DNA of 64,000 nt from Methylosinus sp. PW1 (GCF_000745215.1 NZ_JQNK01000008.1:62001-126000), one strand, 5' to 3'. Positions 42,838 to 54,620 are shown, numbered from the stretch's first letter. Translations and numbers: made by a program. The notes: generated by a model from the letters alone, not told the origin.

Positions 42838-42934
42838 GTGATCGAAGATGGCGTCGTGTGTTTATAATGTCAACATCCGCGCGCCTCACCCGGGGCAGAT
42901 CGGGCGAACGAGAAGTAATGATTGAAGAGGCGCA

Positions 42935-43062
42935 TCACCTCCCCCTCGAGGGGGGAGGTCGAGCGCCGTAGGCGCTCGGGAGGGGGTGAAACCCCGAGTC
43001 TTCGCCGTGAACCCCACCCCGTCCGGCTATCGCCGGCCGACCCTCCCCCTGAAGGGGAGGGT
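42935..43062. repeat. Cluster of dispersed palindromes
   Basis: Contains CCTCCCCCTCGAGGGGGGAGG, GAGCGCC-GTA-GGCGCTC, CCGGC-TATC-GCCGG and ACCCTCCCCCTGAAGGGGAGG one after another. A common type of intergenic repeat in Hyphomicrobiales. May terminate transcription from the permease gene or the antitoxin promoter side. Confidence 0.6.
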
Positions 43063-43101
43063 GAGCGCGCCTCTTTCGGCATTCACCCGATCGCCGTTGC
43101 C

Positions 43102-43896
43102 TCATCCCGCCCCGCCGCCCTTGGCGCGCCCGCGTGTGAGCAGCGCCGATAGGCCGAGCGCGATGGCGACGAAGCCGAGCAGCAGCGTCGAGATGGCGTT
43201 GACCTCCGGCGAGACGCCGAGCCGCACTTGCGAGTAGATGCGCATCGGCAAGGTGGTGGCGCCGGGGCCGGTGGTGAAGCTCGCGATCACGAGATCGTCG
43301 AGCGAGATGATGAAGGCGAGGAGATAGGCGCTGACGACGGAGGGCGCGATCAGCGGCAGAGTGACGAGCGCGAAAGCGCGAACCGGCGTCGCGCCGAGAT
43401 CCATTGCCGCCTCCTCCAGCGTGCGGTCGCAGCCTTTCAGCGCGGCGTGGATCATCACTGTCGCGAAGCACATCGTAAAAGATGCATGCGCCAGCACCAG
43501 CGTGAAGAATCCGCGCTCGACGCCGAAGGCGACGAAGACCAGCAGCAGGCCGAGGCCGAGCACCACTTCCGGCATCACCAGCGGCGCATAGATGGAGCCT
43601 GCGAAGAGCGTGCGCGAGCGGAAGCCGCCGAAACGCGCCAGCGCCAGCGCGGCCAGCAATCCGTTGAGCGTCGCGATCAGCGCCGAGAGCGCCGCGGCGG
43701 CGAGGCTGATCTCGGCTGCGCGCAACATCTGCTCGTCATGGAGCAGGGCGGCGTACCATTTGGTCGAGAAGCCGCCCCACACCGTCACCAGCCGCGAGGC
43801 GTTGAAGCTCATCGTCGCCAATATGACGATCGGCCCATAGAGAAAGCCGAAGCCGAGAAGGAGCGCGGCGAGGCGCAGAAGACGCGCGCCGCTCAT
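43102..43896 (-). CDS. Spermidine/putrescine-type ABC transporter permease (PotC/PotI-like)
   Basis: 264 residues, six membrane helices. The EAA loop is EEAAMDLGATPVRAFALVTLPLIAPSVV (in pieces) near 170. Begins in a 4-bp ATGA overlap with the upstream permease. PotC-like proteins form the channel with PotB. Confidence 0.88.
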   Translation of the reverse strand: MSGARLLRLAALLLGFGFLYGPIVILATMSFNASRLVTVWGGFSTKWYAALLHDEQMLRAAEISLAAAALSALIATLNGLLAALALARFGGFRSRTLFAGSIYAPLVMPEVVLGLGLLLVFVAFGVERGFFTLVLAHASFTMCFATVMIHAALKGCDRTLEEAAMDLGATPVRAFALVTLPLIAPSVVSAYLLAFIISLDDLVIASFTTGPGATTLPMRIYSQVRLGVSPEVNAISTLLLGFVAIALGLSALLTRGRAKGGGAG

Positions 43897-44810
43897 CGCG
43901 CGCCCTCGCGCAATTGCGCGCGCTCATAGAGAAGAATGGGAATGAGCAGCAGAGCCAGCAGCGCCACTGCCGCGGCGGAGGCCGCCGGCCAATCGCGATT
44001 GGCGAAGAAATCATTCCAGAGCGTGTGGCCGATCATCAGAGTGTCGGAGCCGCCGAGAAGATCGGGAATGACGAATTCCCCGACCGAGGGAATGAAGACG
44101 AGCAGCGCGCCGGCGACGATTCCGCGGCGCGACAGCGGCAGAGTGACGGTCGTGAAGACTTGCCATGGCGTCGCGCCGAGATCGGCGGCGGCTTCGCGCA
44201 GCGACGCGTCTTGCCCCTCGATCGCCGCATAGAGCGGCAGCAGCATGAAGGGCAGATAGGAATAGACGATGCCGACGACCACCGCGCCGCTGGTCGCGAA
44301 CATCGGGACCGGCGCGTCGATGAGGCCGAGCGCCATCAATGCATGATTGATGATCCCTTCGTCCTTCAGCAGCGTGATCCAGGCGTAGACACGGATCAGA
44401 AAGCTCGTCCAGAAAGGCGCGACGGCGAAGCCGATGAGAATGGTGCGCCAGCCGCGCGGCGCGCGCGCTATGGCGAGCGCGAAAGGATAGGCGATGAGAA
44501 GGCAGATCAGCGTCGCGGCGCCGGCGATGGTCAGCGAGGAGAGATAGGAGTCGAGATAGAGCGAATCCTCGGCGAGGCCGCGATAGGCGTCGAGGCCGAG
44601 CTGCGAGAGCTTCTCGAAAAAGCCGGCGACGTTCGCGCCGTCGAAGACGGGCTCATAGGGCGGCCGCGTCTGCGCAGGATGCGACAGCGAGATTTTGACG
44701 ATCAGCGCGAAGGGCGCGAGGAAGAACAGCGCGATCCAGGCGTAGGGCGCGGCGATGACCAGCATCTCCCCGCGCGTGAGCCTGCGTCTTTTGCCGCCCT
44801 CCGGCATCAC
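43893..44810 (-). CDS. Spermidine/putrescine-type ABC transporter permease (PotB/PotH-like)
   Basis: 305 residues, six membrane helices. EAA loop REAAADLGATPWQVFTTVTLPLSRRGI near 205. A periplasmic loop after helix 1 (about 45-100) is typical of PotB/H. Overlaps the ATPase gene by 4 bp. Confidence 0.88.
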   Translation of the reverse strand: MMPEGGKRRRLTRGEMLVIAAPYAWIALFFLAPFALIVKISLSHPAQTRPPYEPVFDGANVAGFFEKLSQLGLDAYRGLAEDSLYLDSYLSSLTIAGAATLICLLIAYPFALAIARAPRGWRTILIGFAVAPFWTSFLIRVYAWITLLKDEGIINHALMALGLIDAPVPMFATSGAVVVGIVYSYLPFMLLPLYAAIEGQDASLREAAADLGATPWQVFTTVTLPLSRRGIVAGALLVFIPSVGEFVIPDLLGGSDTLMIGHTLWNDFFANRDWPAASAAAVALLALLLIPILLYERAQLREGAR

Positions 44811-45880
44811 TCGCTCGCGAAAATGCGCCCGGCCTCGGGCGCGATGGAGATGCGCGCCGCATCGCCGACGCTGAATGACGCGCCGCTGTTCGCGCCGCGC
44901 GAGACCCGCAAGGCCTCGCCGCCTGAGAGGCGCAGACGAAGATGCGTCGTCTCGCCGCGAAAGGCGACGTCCTCCACCACGCCGTCCAAGATCTCGCCGT
45001 CCAAGCCTGCGCTCGCCTCGGTCGCCGGCGCGATGGCGATGCGCTCCGGCCGCACGGCGAGCACGGCTTTCGCGCCTTGCGAGAGACCGCCGCCTTCCGC
45101 CGGCAGGCGGCCGAAGGGGCCGACGAAGGCGCCATTCTCGATGCGCCCCTCGAGGAAATTCATCTGGCCGATGAAGCCGGCGACGAAGCGCGTCGCGGGG
45201 CGCTCATAGACCTCTGTCGGCGCGCCGATCTGCTCTATGCGGCCGGCGCGCATCACGGCGATGCGATCGGCCATCGCCAGCGCCTCGTCTTGATCATGTG
45301 TGACGACGACGAAGCTCGTCTTCAGCCGGCGTTGGATTTCCTTGATCTGAAATTGCGTCTCCTCGCGCAATTGTCGATCGAGCGCGCCCAAGGGCTCGTC
45401 GAGCAGCAGCAGCCGCGGGCCGGGCGCGAGGGCTCTGGCGAGCGCGACGCGCTGGCGCTGGCCGCCGGAGAGGCGGTCGGGCCTTCGTGTCTCGACGCCC
45501 TCGAGCCGCACGATCTGCAAGAGCTCGGCGACGCGGGCGGCGATCTCCGCTCTGCCCTTGCCCAGGCGGCGCAGGCCGAAGGCGATGTTCTCGAACACGG
45601 AGAGATGCGGAAACAGCGCGTAGGATTGGAACATGAGATTGACCGGGCGCCGATGCGGCGGCGCGCCGCGCATATCGGCGCCGCCGATCTCGATGCGGCC
45701 GGCGTCCAATGTCTCGAAGCCGGCGACGAGGCGCATCAGCGTGGTCTTGCCGCAGCCGGAGGGGCCGAGCAGAGCGAAGAATTCGCCGGCGCCGACCTCG
45801 AGCGACACGTCCTCGAGCGCCGCGATCGCGCCGAAGCGCTTGGACGCGCCTTTGATCGAGAGTAGCGGCGCGTCGGTCAT
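44807..45880 (-). CDS. Spermidine/putrescine-type ABC transporter ATPase (PotA/PotG-like)
   Basis: 357 residues. Walker A LLGPSGCGKTTLMRLVAGFE near 38, Q-loop MFQSYALFPHL, signature LSGGQRQRVALARALAP near 137, Walker B LLLLDEPLGALD, H-loop VTHDQDEAL. The C-terminal TOBE domain (about 280-355) fits polyamine importers. No substrate-binding protein gene is in this operon or near it, so the ligand is uncertain. Confidence 0.92.
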   Translation of the reverse strand: MTDAPLLSIKGASKRFGAIAALEDVSLEVGAGEFFALLGPSGCGKTTLMRLVAGFETLDAGRIEIGGADMRGAPPHRRPVNLMFQSYALFPHLSVFENIAFGLRRLGKGRAEIAARVAELLQIVRLEGVETRRPDRLSGGQRQRVALARALAPGPRLLLLDEPLGALDRQLREETQFQIKEIQRRLKTSFVVVTHDQDEALAMADRIAVMRAGRIEQIGAPTEVYERPATRFVAGFIGQMNFLEGRIENGAFVGPFGRLPAEGGGLSQGAKAVLAVRPERIAIAPATEASAGLDGEILDGVVEDVAFRGETTHLRLRLSGGEALRVSRGANSGASFSVGDAARISIAPEAGRIFASE

Positions 45881-45935
45881 TTCGCTCCCGTCCTGCGATC
45901 ATGGCGTCGCGAGCCTTCCGGCTCGCCGATTGCCG

Positions 45936-46631
45936 TCAGCCGTCCCGGCGGAAGGCCGCGCGCCAATGGCGGACCATGGCGTTCGTCGCGGAAATATCCT
46001 CGAGCGCCTCGCAACGCAAGCCGCCCACGGCGAGGGCTTCCATGCGGCTCGGCGGCAGCGGCCAGGGCGGGCCGCCCACCTCTTGGCCCTCGTCGCGGGC
46101 GCGGGCGATGACGAGCAGCAATCCGCCCGGCGCGACCAGGCCGGCGAGCGCCTGCGCCGCCGCATCCAGCAGCGTGTCGGGCAGGGCTTGCAGCGTGTAG
46201 CATTCATGGACGATATCGAAGCCGCCGCGCCATTCCTGAGGCGTGGCGAAGAGATCGGCGGCGCGATAATCGACGGCGCTCTGCGGAAAGCGGCGCCTCG
46301 CCCAGGCGACGGCCTGCTCCACGAGATCGAAAGCGGTGACGCGCGCGCCGGCGGCGGCGAGCGCCTCGGCGTTGTCGCCGAGACCGCAGCCGATATCGAG
46401 CGCGCGCAACCCGTCGAGGCGCCGGGTCGCGAGCCAGTCAGCGAGCAGCGGATGCGGCGCGAGATGCGCCCATGGCACGCCGGCGGCGTCGCCCTCGGCG
46501 AGGCGATAAACGGCCTCGAACCAATCCTTGCGCTGTGGATCGGCCGCGACGCCGCCGGGCGTCTTATGCGGGTCGATCTCGTCGAGACGGGCGCGCGCGG
46601 CGGAGCGGCGCGCGAAAAACTCCTCGGTCAC
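45936..46631 (-). CDS. SAM-dependent methyltransferase, class I
   Basis: 231 residues. Motif I LRALDIGCGLGDNAEAL near 88; motif II/III region RVTAFDLVEQAVAWARRRF and ADLFATPQEWRGGFDIVHECYTLQALP. Substrate unknown. The GTG at 46631 lies in a GTGA overlap with the holC stop codon and has GGGAG ahead; an upstream ATG (46646) is possible. Confidence 0.8.
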   Translation of the reverse strand: MTEEFFARRSAARARLDEIDPHKTPGGVAADPQRKDWFEAVYRLAEGDAAGVPWAHLAPHPLLADWLATRRLDGLRALDIGCGLGDNAEALAAAGARVTAFDLVEQAVAWARRRFPQSAVDYRAADLFATPQEWRGGFDIVHECYTLQALPDTLLDAAAQALAGLVAPGGLLLVIARARDEGQEVGGPPWPLPPSRMEALAVGGLRCEALEDISATNAMVRHWRAAFRRDG

Positions 46632-47095
46632 GCCTGCTTCTCCCATTTGCCTTCCTCGCTCTGGCGCCAATAGGAGAGCGTGTGGCCTTCCGTCTTCAGC
46701 TGCCGCCATTGCGCGCGCGCGGCCTGCACCGCGGCCTCGTCATTGCCGTCGAACATGAGTATGGCGCGCGCTTCCGGCGCGCTCGCAGTGTCGGCGAGCA
46801 CGGGGGAAAGCTCCGCATTTTCCACGAAGAAGCGGACATGGGCGCGATTGGGATTGTCGCGGCCGATGGTGAGGAAGATCGGCTGCGTCTCGGGATCGTC
46901 GTCCTTGGCCGTGCCATGCGGCAGAAAGCTCTCTCCCGCATAGGACCAGAGCAGATCGTCGAGCGCCTCCAGCCGCCGTGCGCTGGTCGCCTGCACCACG
47001 ACGCGCCAGTCGCGCGCCAGCGACAGCTCGAGCAGCCTGGGCAGAGCGCTCTCCAGCGGGAGGCGCTGGAGATGGTAGAACCAGACGTCCGTCAT
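46628..47095 (-). CDS. holC: DNA polymerase III chi subunit
   Basis: 155 residues. Opens MTDVWFYHLQRLPLESALPRLLELSL and has the HolC core DDLLWSYAGESFLPHG near 48 and LMFDGNDEAAVQAARAQW near 113. Chi links the clamp loader to SSB. Usually next to pepA in alphaproteobacteria; here followed by a methyltransferase. Confidence 0.9.
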   Translation of the reverse strand: MTDVWFYHLQRLPLESALPRLLELSLARDWRVVVQATSARRLEALDDLLWSYAGESFLPHGTAKDDDPETQPIFLTIGRDNPNRAHVRFFVENAELSPVLADTASAPEARAILMFDGNDEAAVQAARAQWRQLKTEGHTLSYWRQSEEGKWEKQA

Positions 47096-47163
47096 GGCGT
47101 GAGCTTCCATGCTTCGCGCGTCGAGGGGCTATGGGGTTTCACACGTCGCGAGACACGATGGCC

Positions 47164-47339
47164 GTCATGGCCGGGCTTGTCCCGGCCATCCACGCCAAGC
47201 AGCTGAGAAACCGAAGGAAAGCGCCCGCGATCGACGGATTTAGTCCACGGCCGGCGTCGTCGGAGCTTCGGCGTCCCGACAAACTTTATAGACGCCTCGG
47301 CGTCCTGGCGTGGATGGCCGGGACGAGCCCGGCCATGAC
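47164..47339. repeat. Long inverted repeat with 33-bp arms, each itself palindromic
   Basis: Arms 47164-47196 and 47307-47339 match with one mismatch. Each arm contains ATGGCCGGG-CTTGT-CCCGGCCAT. The 110-bp centre has no gene. The whole fills most of the 325-bp gap between holC and xthA. This is a common extragenic palindrome type in Hyphomicrobiales, here in head-to-head pair. Confidence 0.75.
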
Positions 47340-47420
47340 GCCGCGAGTGCGAGCAGGATGGCGCATTCGACGGCGCTCGAGGGGGAAGCTCCGCTGCTGG
47401 GGTCCTCGTGCTGCCGCCCA

Positions 47421-48197
47421 TCATTCCAACTCGCATCTTATCGGCACATGGTCGGAGGGCTTCGCGCCGGCGCGTAGATCCTTGTCGATGGTCACGCTCT
47501 GCAAGCGGTCGGCGGCTTGCGGCGAGAGCAGAAGATGGTCGATGCGAATGCCATTGTTCTTCTGCCAGGCGCCGGCCTGATAATCCCAGAATGTGTAGAG
47601 GCCGGCGGCGTCGGTGGAGGCGCGCAGCGCCTCCGTATAGCCGAGGTTCAGCAGCTCCTGGAATTTGGCGCGCGTCTGCGGCAGGAACAGCGCGTCGCCG
47701 GCCCAGGCCTTGGGGTCGTGGACGTCGCCGACCGCGGGAATGACATTGTAGTCGCCGGCCAGAACCACAGGCTCCTCCAGCGCCAGAAGGCTCGCCGCAT
47801 GGGCGATGAGGCAGTCCATGAAGGCGAGCTTATATGTGTATTTCTCCGTGTCCGGCGGATTGCCATTGGGCAGATAGATGCTGGCGACGCGCAGGGCGCC
47901 ATGATCGGTGGAGACCACGGCCTCTATGTAGCGGGCCTGCGGATCATGCTCGAATTTCGGCAGGCCGCGCACCACCTCTATCGGCGTCTTGGAGAGAATG
48001 GCGACGCCGTTGAAGGTCTTCTGCCCATGCGTCTCGACATTATAGCCGAGGTCCTCGATCTCGGCGCGCGGGAAGGCCTTGTCCTCGCATTTGATCTCTT
48101 GCAGGCACAGCACGTCCGGCGCGACTTCGCGCAGATAGGCGGTGAGCGGCTCCAGCCGCTGGCGGACGGAATTGACGTTCCAAGTGGCGATGCGCAA
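47421..48197 (-). CDS. xthA: Exodeoxyribonuclease III
   Basis: 258 residues of the AP-endonuclease/Exo III family. Metal and catalytic residues: MRIATWNVNSVRQR, LCLQEIKCED (Glu), GDYNVIPAVGDVHDP (Asp, Asn), KNNGIRIDHLLLS and the final KPSDHVPIRCEL (Asp-His). Repairs abasic sites and blocked 3' ends. Complete and monocistronic. Confidence 0.95.
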   Translation of the reverse strand: MRIATWNVNSVRQRLEPLTAYLREVAPDVLCLQEIKCEDKAFPRAEIEDLGYNVETHGQKTFNGVAILSKTPIEVVRGLPKFEHDPQARYIEAVVSTDHGALRVASIYLPNGNPPDTEKYTYKLAFMDCLIAHAASLLALEEPVVLAGDYNVIPAVGDVHDPKAWAGDALFLPQTRAKFQELLNLGYTEALRASTDAAGLYTFWDYQAGAWQKNNGIRIDHLLLSPQAADRLQSVTIDKDLRAGAKPSDHVPIRCELE

Positions 48198-48319
48198 GGC
48201 GGGCTCCCGGTCATGGACCGGACCTCGTCATAGCGCGCGCGCCGATGGAATGAAATGTTTCGCTCCAATTGTCGTCACAGGTCGGGGCTATATGCTCGCC
48301 TCGAGCCCGGAGCCCCCGA

Positions 48320-48937
48320 ATGTTCGTGAAATCTCGCGTCACCACCGTCGTCTTCGATGTCGGCAATGTGCTGGTCGATTGGAATCCCCGCTATCTCTAT
48401 CGCAAGCTCTTCGACGATTCGCAGGCGATGGAGCGCTTCCTCGGCGAGGTCTGCACCTCGGATTGGAATCTGGAATTGGATCGCGGGCGGCCTTTCGCCG
48501 AGGCGGTGGCCGAGCGCGTCGCGCTCTATCCCGATCTCGCCGATCTCATTCGCGCCTATGATGCGCGCTGGAGCGAGATGATCGCCGGGCCGATCGCGGG
48601 GACGGTGGCGCTGCTGGAGCGGCTCGCCGCGCGCGGGACGCCGCTCTATGCGCTCACCAATTTCTCCGATGAGAAATATGTGGAGACGGTCCCGCGCTTC
48701 GATTTTTTCCAGCGCTTCGCGGGCGTCGTCGTTTCCGGCCGTGTAGGGCTGCTGAAGCCCGACGCCGCCATCTATCGGCTGCTGCTCGAGAGCTATGGGC
48801 TCAATCCGGCGGCCTGCATTTTCATCGATGATTCGGCGGCCAATGTGGAAGGCGCGCGCGCTGTGGGAATGCATGCGACGCGCTTCGAGAGCCCGGAGCA
48901 GGTCGAGCGCGATTTGCAGGAGCTGGCGCTGCTGTGA
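48320..48937 (+). CDS. HAD-family hydrolase
   Basis: 205 residues. Motif I VVFDVGNVLVDWN near 10 with Asp nucleophile (first Asp of D-V-G-N), motif II ALTNFSDE near 112, motif III Lys in GLLKPDAAIY near 142 and motif IV CIFIDDSAANVEGA near 165. Resembles the 2-haloacid dehalogenase/epoxide-hydrolase N-terminal group (YihX-like). The first Asp is followed by VGN rather than DGT, as in YihX sugar phosphatases. ATG at 48320 matches the family. Confidence 0.85.
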   Translation: MFVKSRVTTVVFDVGNVLVDWNPRYLYRKLFDDSQAMERFLGEVCTSDWNLELDRGRPFAEAVAERVALYPDLADLIRAYDARWSEMIAGPIAGTVALLERLAARGTPLYALTNFSDEKYVETVPRFDFFQRFAGVVVSGRVGLLKPDAAIYRLLLESYGLNPAACIFIDDSAANVEGARAVGMHATRFESPEQVERDLQELALL

Positions 48938-48946
48938 GCGGCGCGC

Positions 48947-49660
48947 TCAGCGACCGATAGCGGCCGAGATTTCCGCGATGATTTGCTCGGCGGCGGCGCG
49001 TGGGGCGGGCGCCTGCGTCACCGGGCGGCCGACGACGAGATGGTCCGCTCCGGCGGCGATGGCCTCGCCCGGCGTCATCACCCTCTTCTGATCGCCGAGC
49101 GCGGCCCCCGCGGGGCGCACGCCGGGCGTCACCAGCGCCATTTTCGGTCCGACGAGCGCGCGCATCGGCGCCACTTCCTGCGGCGACAGGATCAGCCCGT
49201 CGATCCCCGCATTCTTCGCCTGAGTCGCGCGTCGCGAAACCAGCTCGGCGACGCCGACGGAATAGCCGGCCTCGGCGAGATCGGAATCGTCATAGGAGGT
49301 CATCACCGTGACGGCGAGCAGCCGCAGGCCGCCGTCGCCTGCGCCCTGGCGGGCGGCGCGCATCGTCTGCGGAAAGCCGTGAATGGTGAGAAAATCCGCG
49401 CCGAGCCGGGCGATCTGCCGCGTCGCGCGCTCCACCGTCTGGCCGATGTCGTGCAGCTTCAGATCGACGAAGACCTTCTTGCCCTTCGCCTTCAGCTCCC
49501 CGACCAGCGGCAGGCCGCCGCCATAGGCCAGCTCCATGCCGATCTTGTAGAAGGAGACCGAATCGCCGAGCCGCGCGACCAGCGCGCGCGCCGTTTCCAC
49601 ACCGTCGACGTCCAGCGCGACGATCAGCCGATCGCGTGCGATGTCTGCGTTCGTGCCCAT
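48947..49660 (-). CDS. pyrF: Orotidine 5'-phosphate decarboxylase
   Basis: 237 residues. Visible: [22 protein letters not shown] (first Asp), [19 protein letters not shown] near 63 (the DXKXXDI active-site loop) and [36 protein letters not shown] near 180-215 (phosphate loop). Last step of UMP synthesis. Complete. Confidence 0.96.
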   Translation of the reverse strand: MGTNADIARDRLIVALDVDGVETARALVARLGDSVSFYKIGMELAYGGGLPLVGELKAKGKKVFVDLKLHDIGQTVERATRQIARLGADFLTIHGFPQTMRAARQGAGDGGLRLLAVTVMTSYDDSDLAEAGYSVGVAELVSRRATQAKNAGIDGLILSPQEVAPMRALVGPKMALVTPGVRPAGAALGDQKRVMTPGEAIAAGADHLVVGRPVTQAPAPRAAAEQIIAEISAAIGR

Positions 49661-49682
49661 GCTCGCGCTCCTCTGGAAGAAG

Positions 49683-50111
49683 TCAGGACGGCGGCGTCAG
49701 CCATTTGCTCATGAGCACGCGCGGCGCGACCTCATAGCCGAGGCGCTCATAGAAGGAGACGACGCCGGTATTGGTCTCCCGCACGAGCAGCTGCGCTTTG
49801 ACGACGCCGCGCTGGCGCAGCCAGTCCTCCGCGGCTTTCGCCATCTCGCGTCCGAACCCGACGCCGCGCGAATCGGGATGCGATGCGAGATAATAGAGCC
49901 AGCCGCGATGGCCGTCGTGACCGACCATGACGGCGCCGCCGATGCGGCCCACGCCATCCACCCCGACCAGCACATCCGAGCACGATCCGGCCTTGGCGAA
50001 GCGGAAATCCGCGGCCGGATCATTATAGCTGACCACGAGGCCGCAAGCGCGCCACAGCGCGACGACGGCCACTTCGTCCTCGAGAGCGGCGCTGCGAATC
50101 GCCAGACTCAT
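49683..50111 (-). CDS. GNAT acetyltransferase (YpeA-like)
   Basis: 142 residues from ATG 50111 ([22 protein letters not shown] ahead). Acetyl-CoA site is [23 protein letters not shown] near 75; end [21 protein letters not shown]. Substrate unknown. Between pmtA and pyrF on the same strand. Confidence 0.85.
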   Translation of the reverse strand: MSLAIRSAALEDEVAVVALWRACGLVVSYNDPAADFRFAKAGSCSDVLVGVDGVGRIGGAVMVGHDGHRGWLYYLASHPDSRGVGFGREMAKAAEDWLRQRGVVKAQLLVRETNTGVVSFYERLGYEVAPRVLMSKWLTPPS

Positions 50112-50148
50112 GGGATCCTCTCGCGCCGCCGTCGCCCGCGGAACGTCG

Positions 50149-50754
50149 TCAGCCGGCCCGGCGGCTGTAGCGCCACACACGCGCCGGCGGAATATTCGCC
50201 CAGACCTGCGAGCCCACGGCCGTGAAGGCGGAGCCGTTCGGATGGCGCTTCAGCGGCATGGGCGAGAACAGGCCATAGGTGAACTGAATGATGATGCCGC
50301 CCGGCGCCATCATCTCGAAGCCCTGATCGAGCAGGCGCAACCGGTCCGATTCGGGCTGGTTGAGCAGCGGCAGGCTGGAGACGATGGTGGAGATCGGCCC
50401 TTCGACCTTGCCGGCGAGCGTCTGCTTCAGCGAATAGGCGTCGCCCTGCACAACCTCGACGCCGGGAAAGCGCTGGCGCAGGAGATCGCAGAACGCGGTC
50501 TCATATTCGACCAGCAGCAGGCGCGAGGCGGGAACCCCATGCTCCAGCAGCGCCTGCGTGACCGGGCCGGTGCCCGGTCCGAGCTCGACGATCGGCCCCT
50601 CGCGGGAAAGATCGACATAGCTCGCCATGGCGCGGGCGAGCATAGGCCCCGAGGGCGAGACGGCGCCGACGCCGCGAGGATTTTCCATCCAAGACCGCAG
50701 AAAGCGCGCATTATCGGCGAGAGCGGATTTCAGTGGCTCGATATTCAGTGACAC
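50149..50754 (-). CDS. pmtA: Phospholipid N-methyltransferase-like protein
   Basis: About 201 residues of the Rhodobacter/rhizobial PmtA type: ARFLRSWMENPRGVGAVSPSGPMLARAMA near 20, SAM motif PIVELGPGTGPVTQALL near 60, LPLLNQ near 128 and IIQFTYGLFSPM near 165. These make phosphatidylcholine from phosphatidylethanolamine. GTG at 50754 after GAGGCTG is favoured over a TTG upstream. Confidence 0.8.
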   Translation of the reverse strand: MSLNIEPLKSALADNARFLRSWMENPRGVGAVSPSGPMLARAMASYVDLSREGPIVELGPGTGPVTQALLEHGVPASRLLLVEYETAFCDLLRQRFPGVEVVQGDAYSLKQTLAGKVEGPISTIVSSLPLLNQPESDRLRLLDQGFEMMAPGGIIIQFTYGLFSPMPLKRHPNGSAFTAVGSQVWANIPPARVWRYSRRAG

Positions 50755-50830
50755 GCTGAGACAGCCTCTCGATCGTTCCAAACGCGCGCGAACATGTATG
50801 AGGTCGCACGCCCGGTCAATGGCGTCCGCC

Positions 50831-51952
50831 TCATTTGCCGAACAGGTCTTTCATCTTCGCGAAGAATCCGGTCGCCTCCGGATGCGTCTGGTGGGACGAT
50901 TCCTCCTCGAATTCGGTGAGCAGCTCGCGTTGGCGCTTGGTGAGACTTTGCGGCGTCTCGACGCTGATCTGCACATAGAGATCGCCCGATTCGCGCCCGC
51001 GCAGCAGCGGCATGCCCTTGGCTTTCACCTTGATCTGCTTGCCGGTTTGGGCGCCTTCGGGGATTTTGATCTCGGTCTCGCCGCCGTCGATCGTATGCAC
51101 GGTGATCTTGCCGCCGAGCGCCGCGCGCACCATGGAGATCGGCACGCGGCAATAGAGATCGGCCCCGTCGCGCTGGAAGAACGTATGCGGCTTCACCGAC
51201 AGGAAAATATAGAGGTCGCCGGAGGGGCCGCCGCGCAGGCCGGCCTCGCCCTCGCCGGCGAGGCGGATGCGCGTGCCGTCCTCGACGCCGGGCGGCACAT
51301 TGACGGAGAGCGTGCGCTCTATGGTGGCGCGGCCGGTTCCCGAGCAGGCCGAGCAGGGGTTGTCGATCACCTCGCCGCGGCCCTGGCAGGTGGGGCAGGT
51401 GCGCTCTATGGCGAAGAAGCCCTGCTGGGCGCGGACCCGGCCATGGCCGGCGCAGGTGGGGCAGGTCTTGGGCTTGGAGCCCTTTTTGGCGCCGGTGCCG
51501 CCGCAGGGCTCGCAGGAGACGGAGGTCGGCAGCTTCAGCGTCGCCGCCTTGCCGTGGAAGGCCTCCTCCAGCGTGATCTCCATATTATAGCGCAAGTCCG
51601 AGCCACGCTCGCGAGCGGAGCCGCGGCCGCCGCCGCGCCGTCCCATCACCTCGCCGAAGAGATCGTCGAAAATATCGGCCATCGAGGCGGCGAAGCCGTC
51701 GCCGCCGCCGAAGCCGCCGCCGCCTTGCTCGAAGGCGGCATGGCCGAAACGGTCATAGGCGGCGCGCTTCTGCGTGTCGGAGAGGCATTGATAGGCCTCA
51801 TTGACCTCCTTGAAGCGCGCCTCGGCCTCCGAGTCGCCGGGATTGCGGTCCGGATGATATTGCATCGCGGCCTTGCGAAAGGCGATCTTCAGCTCGACGT
51901 CGGTCGAGGTCTTGGATACGCCGAGAATTTCGTAGAAGTCGCGTTTGGACAT
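50831..51952 (-). CDS. dnaJ: Chaperone DnaJ
   Basis: 373 residues. J domain with HPD ([11 protein letters not shown] near 33), Gly/Phe-rich linker ([14 protein letters not shown] near 75), four zinc knuckles ([42 protein letters not shown]) and C-terminal substrate domains. Co-chaperone of DnaK. The ATG begins 1 bp after the stop codon of the hepT-like gene, an unusual upstream neighbour. Confidence 0.97.
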   Translation of the reverse strand: MSKRDFYEILGVSKTSTDVELKIAFRKAAMQYHPDRNPGDSEAEARFKEVNEAYQCLSDTQKRAAYDRFGHAAFEQGGGGFGGGDGFAASMADIFDDLFGEVMGRRGGGRGSARERGSDLRYNMEITLEEAFHGKAATLKLPTSVSCEPCGGTGAKKGSKPKTCPTCAGHGRVRAQQGFFAIERTCPTCQGRGEVIDNPCSACSGTGRATIERTLSVNVPPGVEDGTRIRLAGEGEAGLRGGPSGDLYIFLSVKPHTFFQRDGADLYCRVPISMVRAALGGKITVHTIDGGETEIKIPEGAQTGKQIKVKAKGMPLLRGRESGDLYVQISVETPQSLTKRQRELLTEFEEESSHQTHPEATGFFAKMKDLFGK

Positions 51953-51953
51953 G

Positions 51954-52343
51954 TCAGTCTTGGGTTGGTTCGTCCGAGGCGTCGCCGCGCGCGGCGAGCT
52001 CGGCGAAGATCGGCTGCAGGCTGTATATCAGTTCGGGAAGCGATGTCAGCACCGTGTCCCAGATCGTGTCCAAGTTCAGGTCGAAATAGCCGTGGGCGAT
52101 CCGATTGCGCATGGAGGTCATGTCTCGCCAGGGCGCTTGCGGATATTTCTCCCAGAATTCGGAGTGCTCACGAGCCAGACGCGACGCCATTTCACCGATT
52201 ACCAGCAGATTCATGATGACCGCCTGCTGGGTGCGCCGGTCGCTCAGAAAATCCGCCTTTTCCATTCCTTCGATGTAGGAAATTGCCCAATTCGCGCAAT
52301 CCAGCATATGGCCGACCGGGGCGAGGGGAGATTTTCGCTTCAT
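51954..52343 (-). CDS. HepT-like HEPN toxin (DUF86)
   Basis: 129 residues. The HEPN active motif is [13 protein letters not shown] near 78 (R-x4-H-x-Y, the Tyr being the AMPylation site in HepT). HepT RNases pair with MntA nucleotidyltransferases that neutralise them by adding AMP. Start overlaps the mntA stop by 4 bp. Confidence 0.88.
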   Translation of the reverse strand: MKRKSPLAPVGHMLDCANWAISYIEGMEKADFLSDRRTQQAVIMNLLVIGEMASRLAREHSEFWEKYPQAPWRDMTSMRNRIAHGYFDLNLDTIWDTVLTSLPELIYSLQPIFAELAARGDASDEPTQD

Positions 52344-52630
52344 ATCGGCCGGGCCTCGGCCAAGACACGCTCCCGAAAATAACGTGAAATATCCCCCGGC
52401 GTAAGCAGATCGACGCGAACGCCCAATATTTCCTCGAGTTCGACTTGCAGCCGCCCGAGATCGAAGAGTGTCGCCCCTGGCAGCGCGTCGACCAGAATGT
52501 CGATATCGCTGCCGTCCTCGTCGTCGCCGTGGAGAACCGAGCCGAAGACACGCGGATTGGCGGCGCGGTTGCGGCCGACCGCGGCGCGGATCGCCTCACG
52601 ATTTGTCTGCAGTGCGACCGAGGGTTTCAT
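52340..52630 (-). CDS. MntA-like minimal nucleotidyltransferase antitoxin
   Basis: 96 residues. Nucleotidyltransferase motif VFGSVLHGDDEDGSDIDILVD near 28 (GSx10DxD) with the third acid in LGVRVDLLTPGD near 70. Pairs with the HEPN gene downstream as a type VII module. It begins 88 bp after dnaK on the same strand. Confidence 0.88.
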   Translation of the reverse strand: MKPSVALQTNREAIRAAVGRNRAANPRVFGSVLHGDDEDGSDIDILVDALPGATLFDLGRLQVELEEILGVRVDLLTPGDISRYFRERVLAEARPI

Positions 52631-52718
52631 AAGACTTTTCAATATCACATCTGCGGCCGCATCGAAAAAGGCGCGGCCAACGGGTTCTCCGCTCGCCGCG
52701 CCGATCGGCCATTCTGCC

Positions 52719-54620
<1,902 letters not shown>

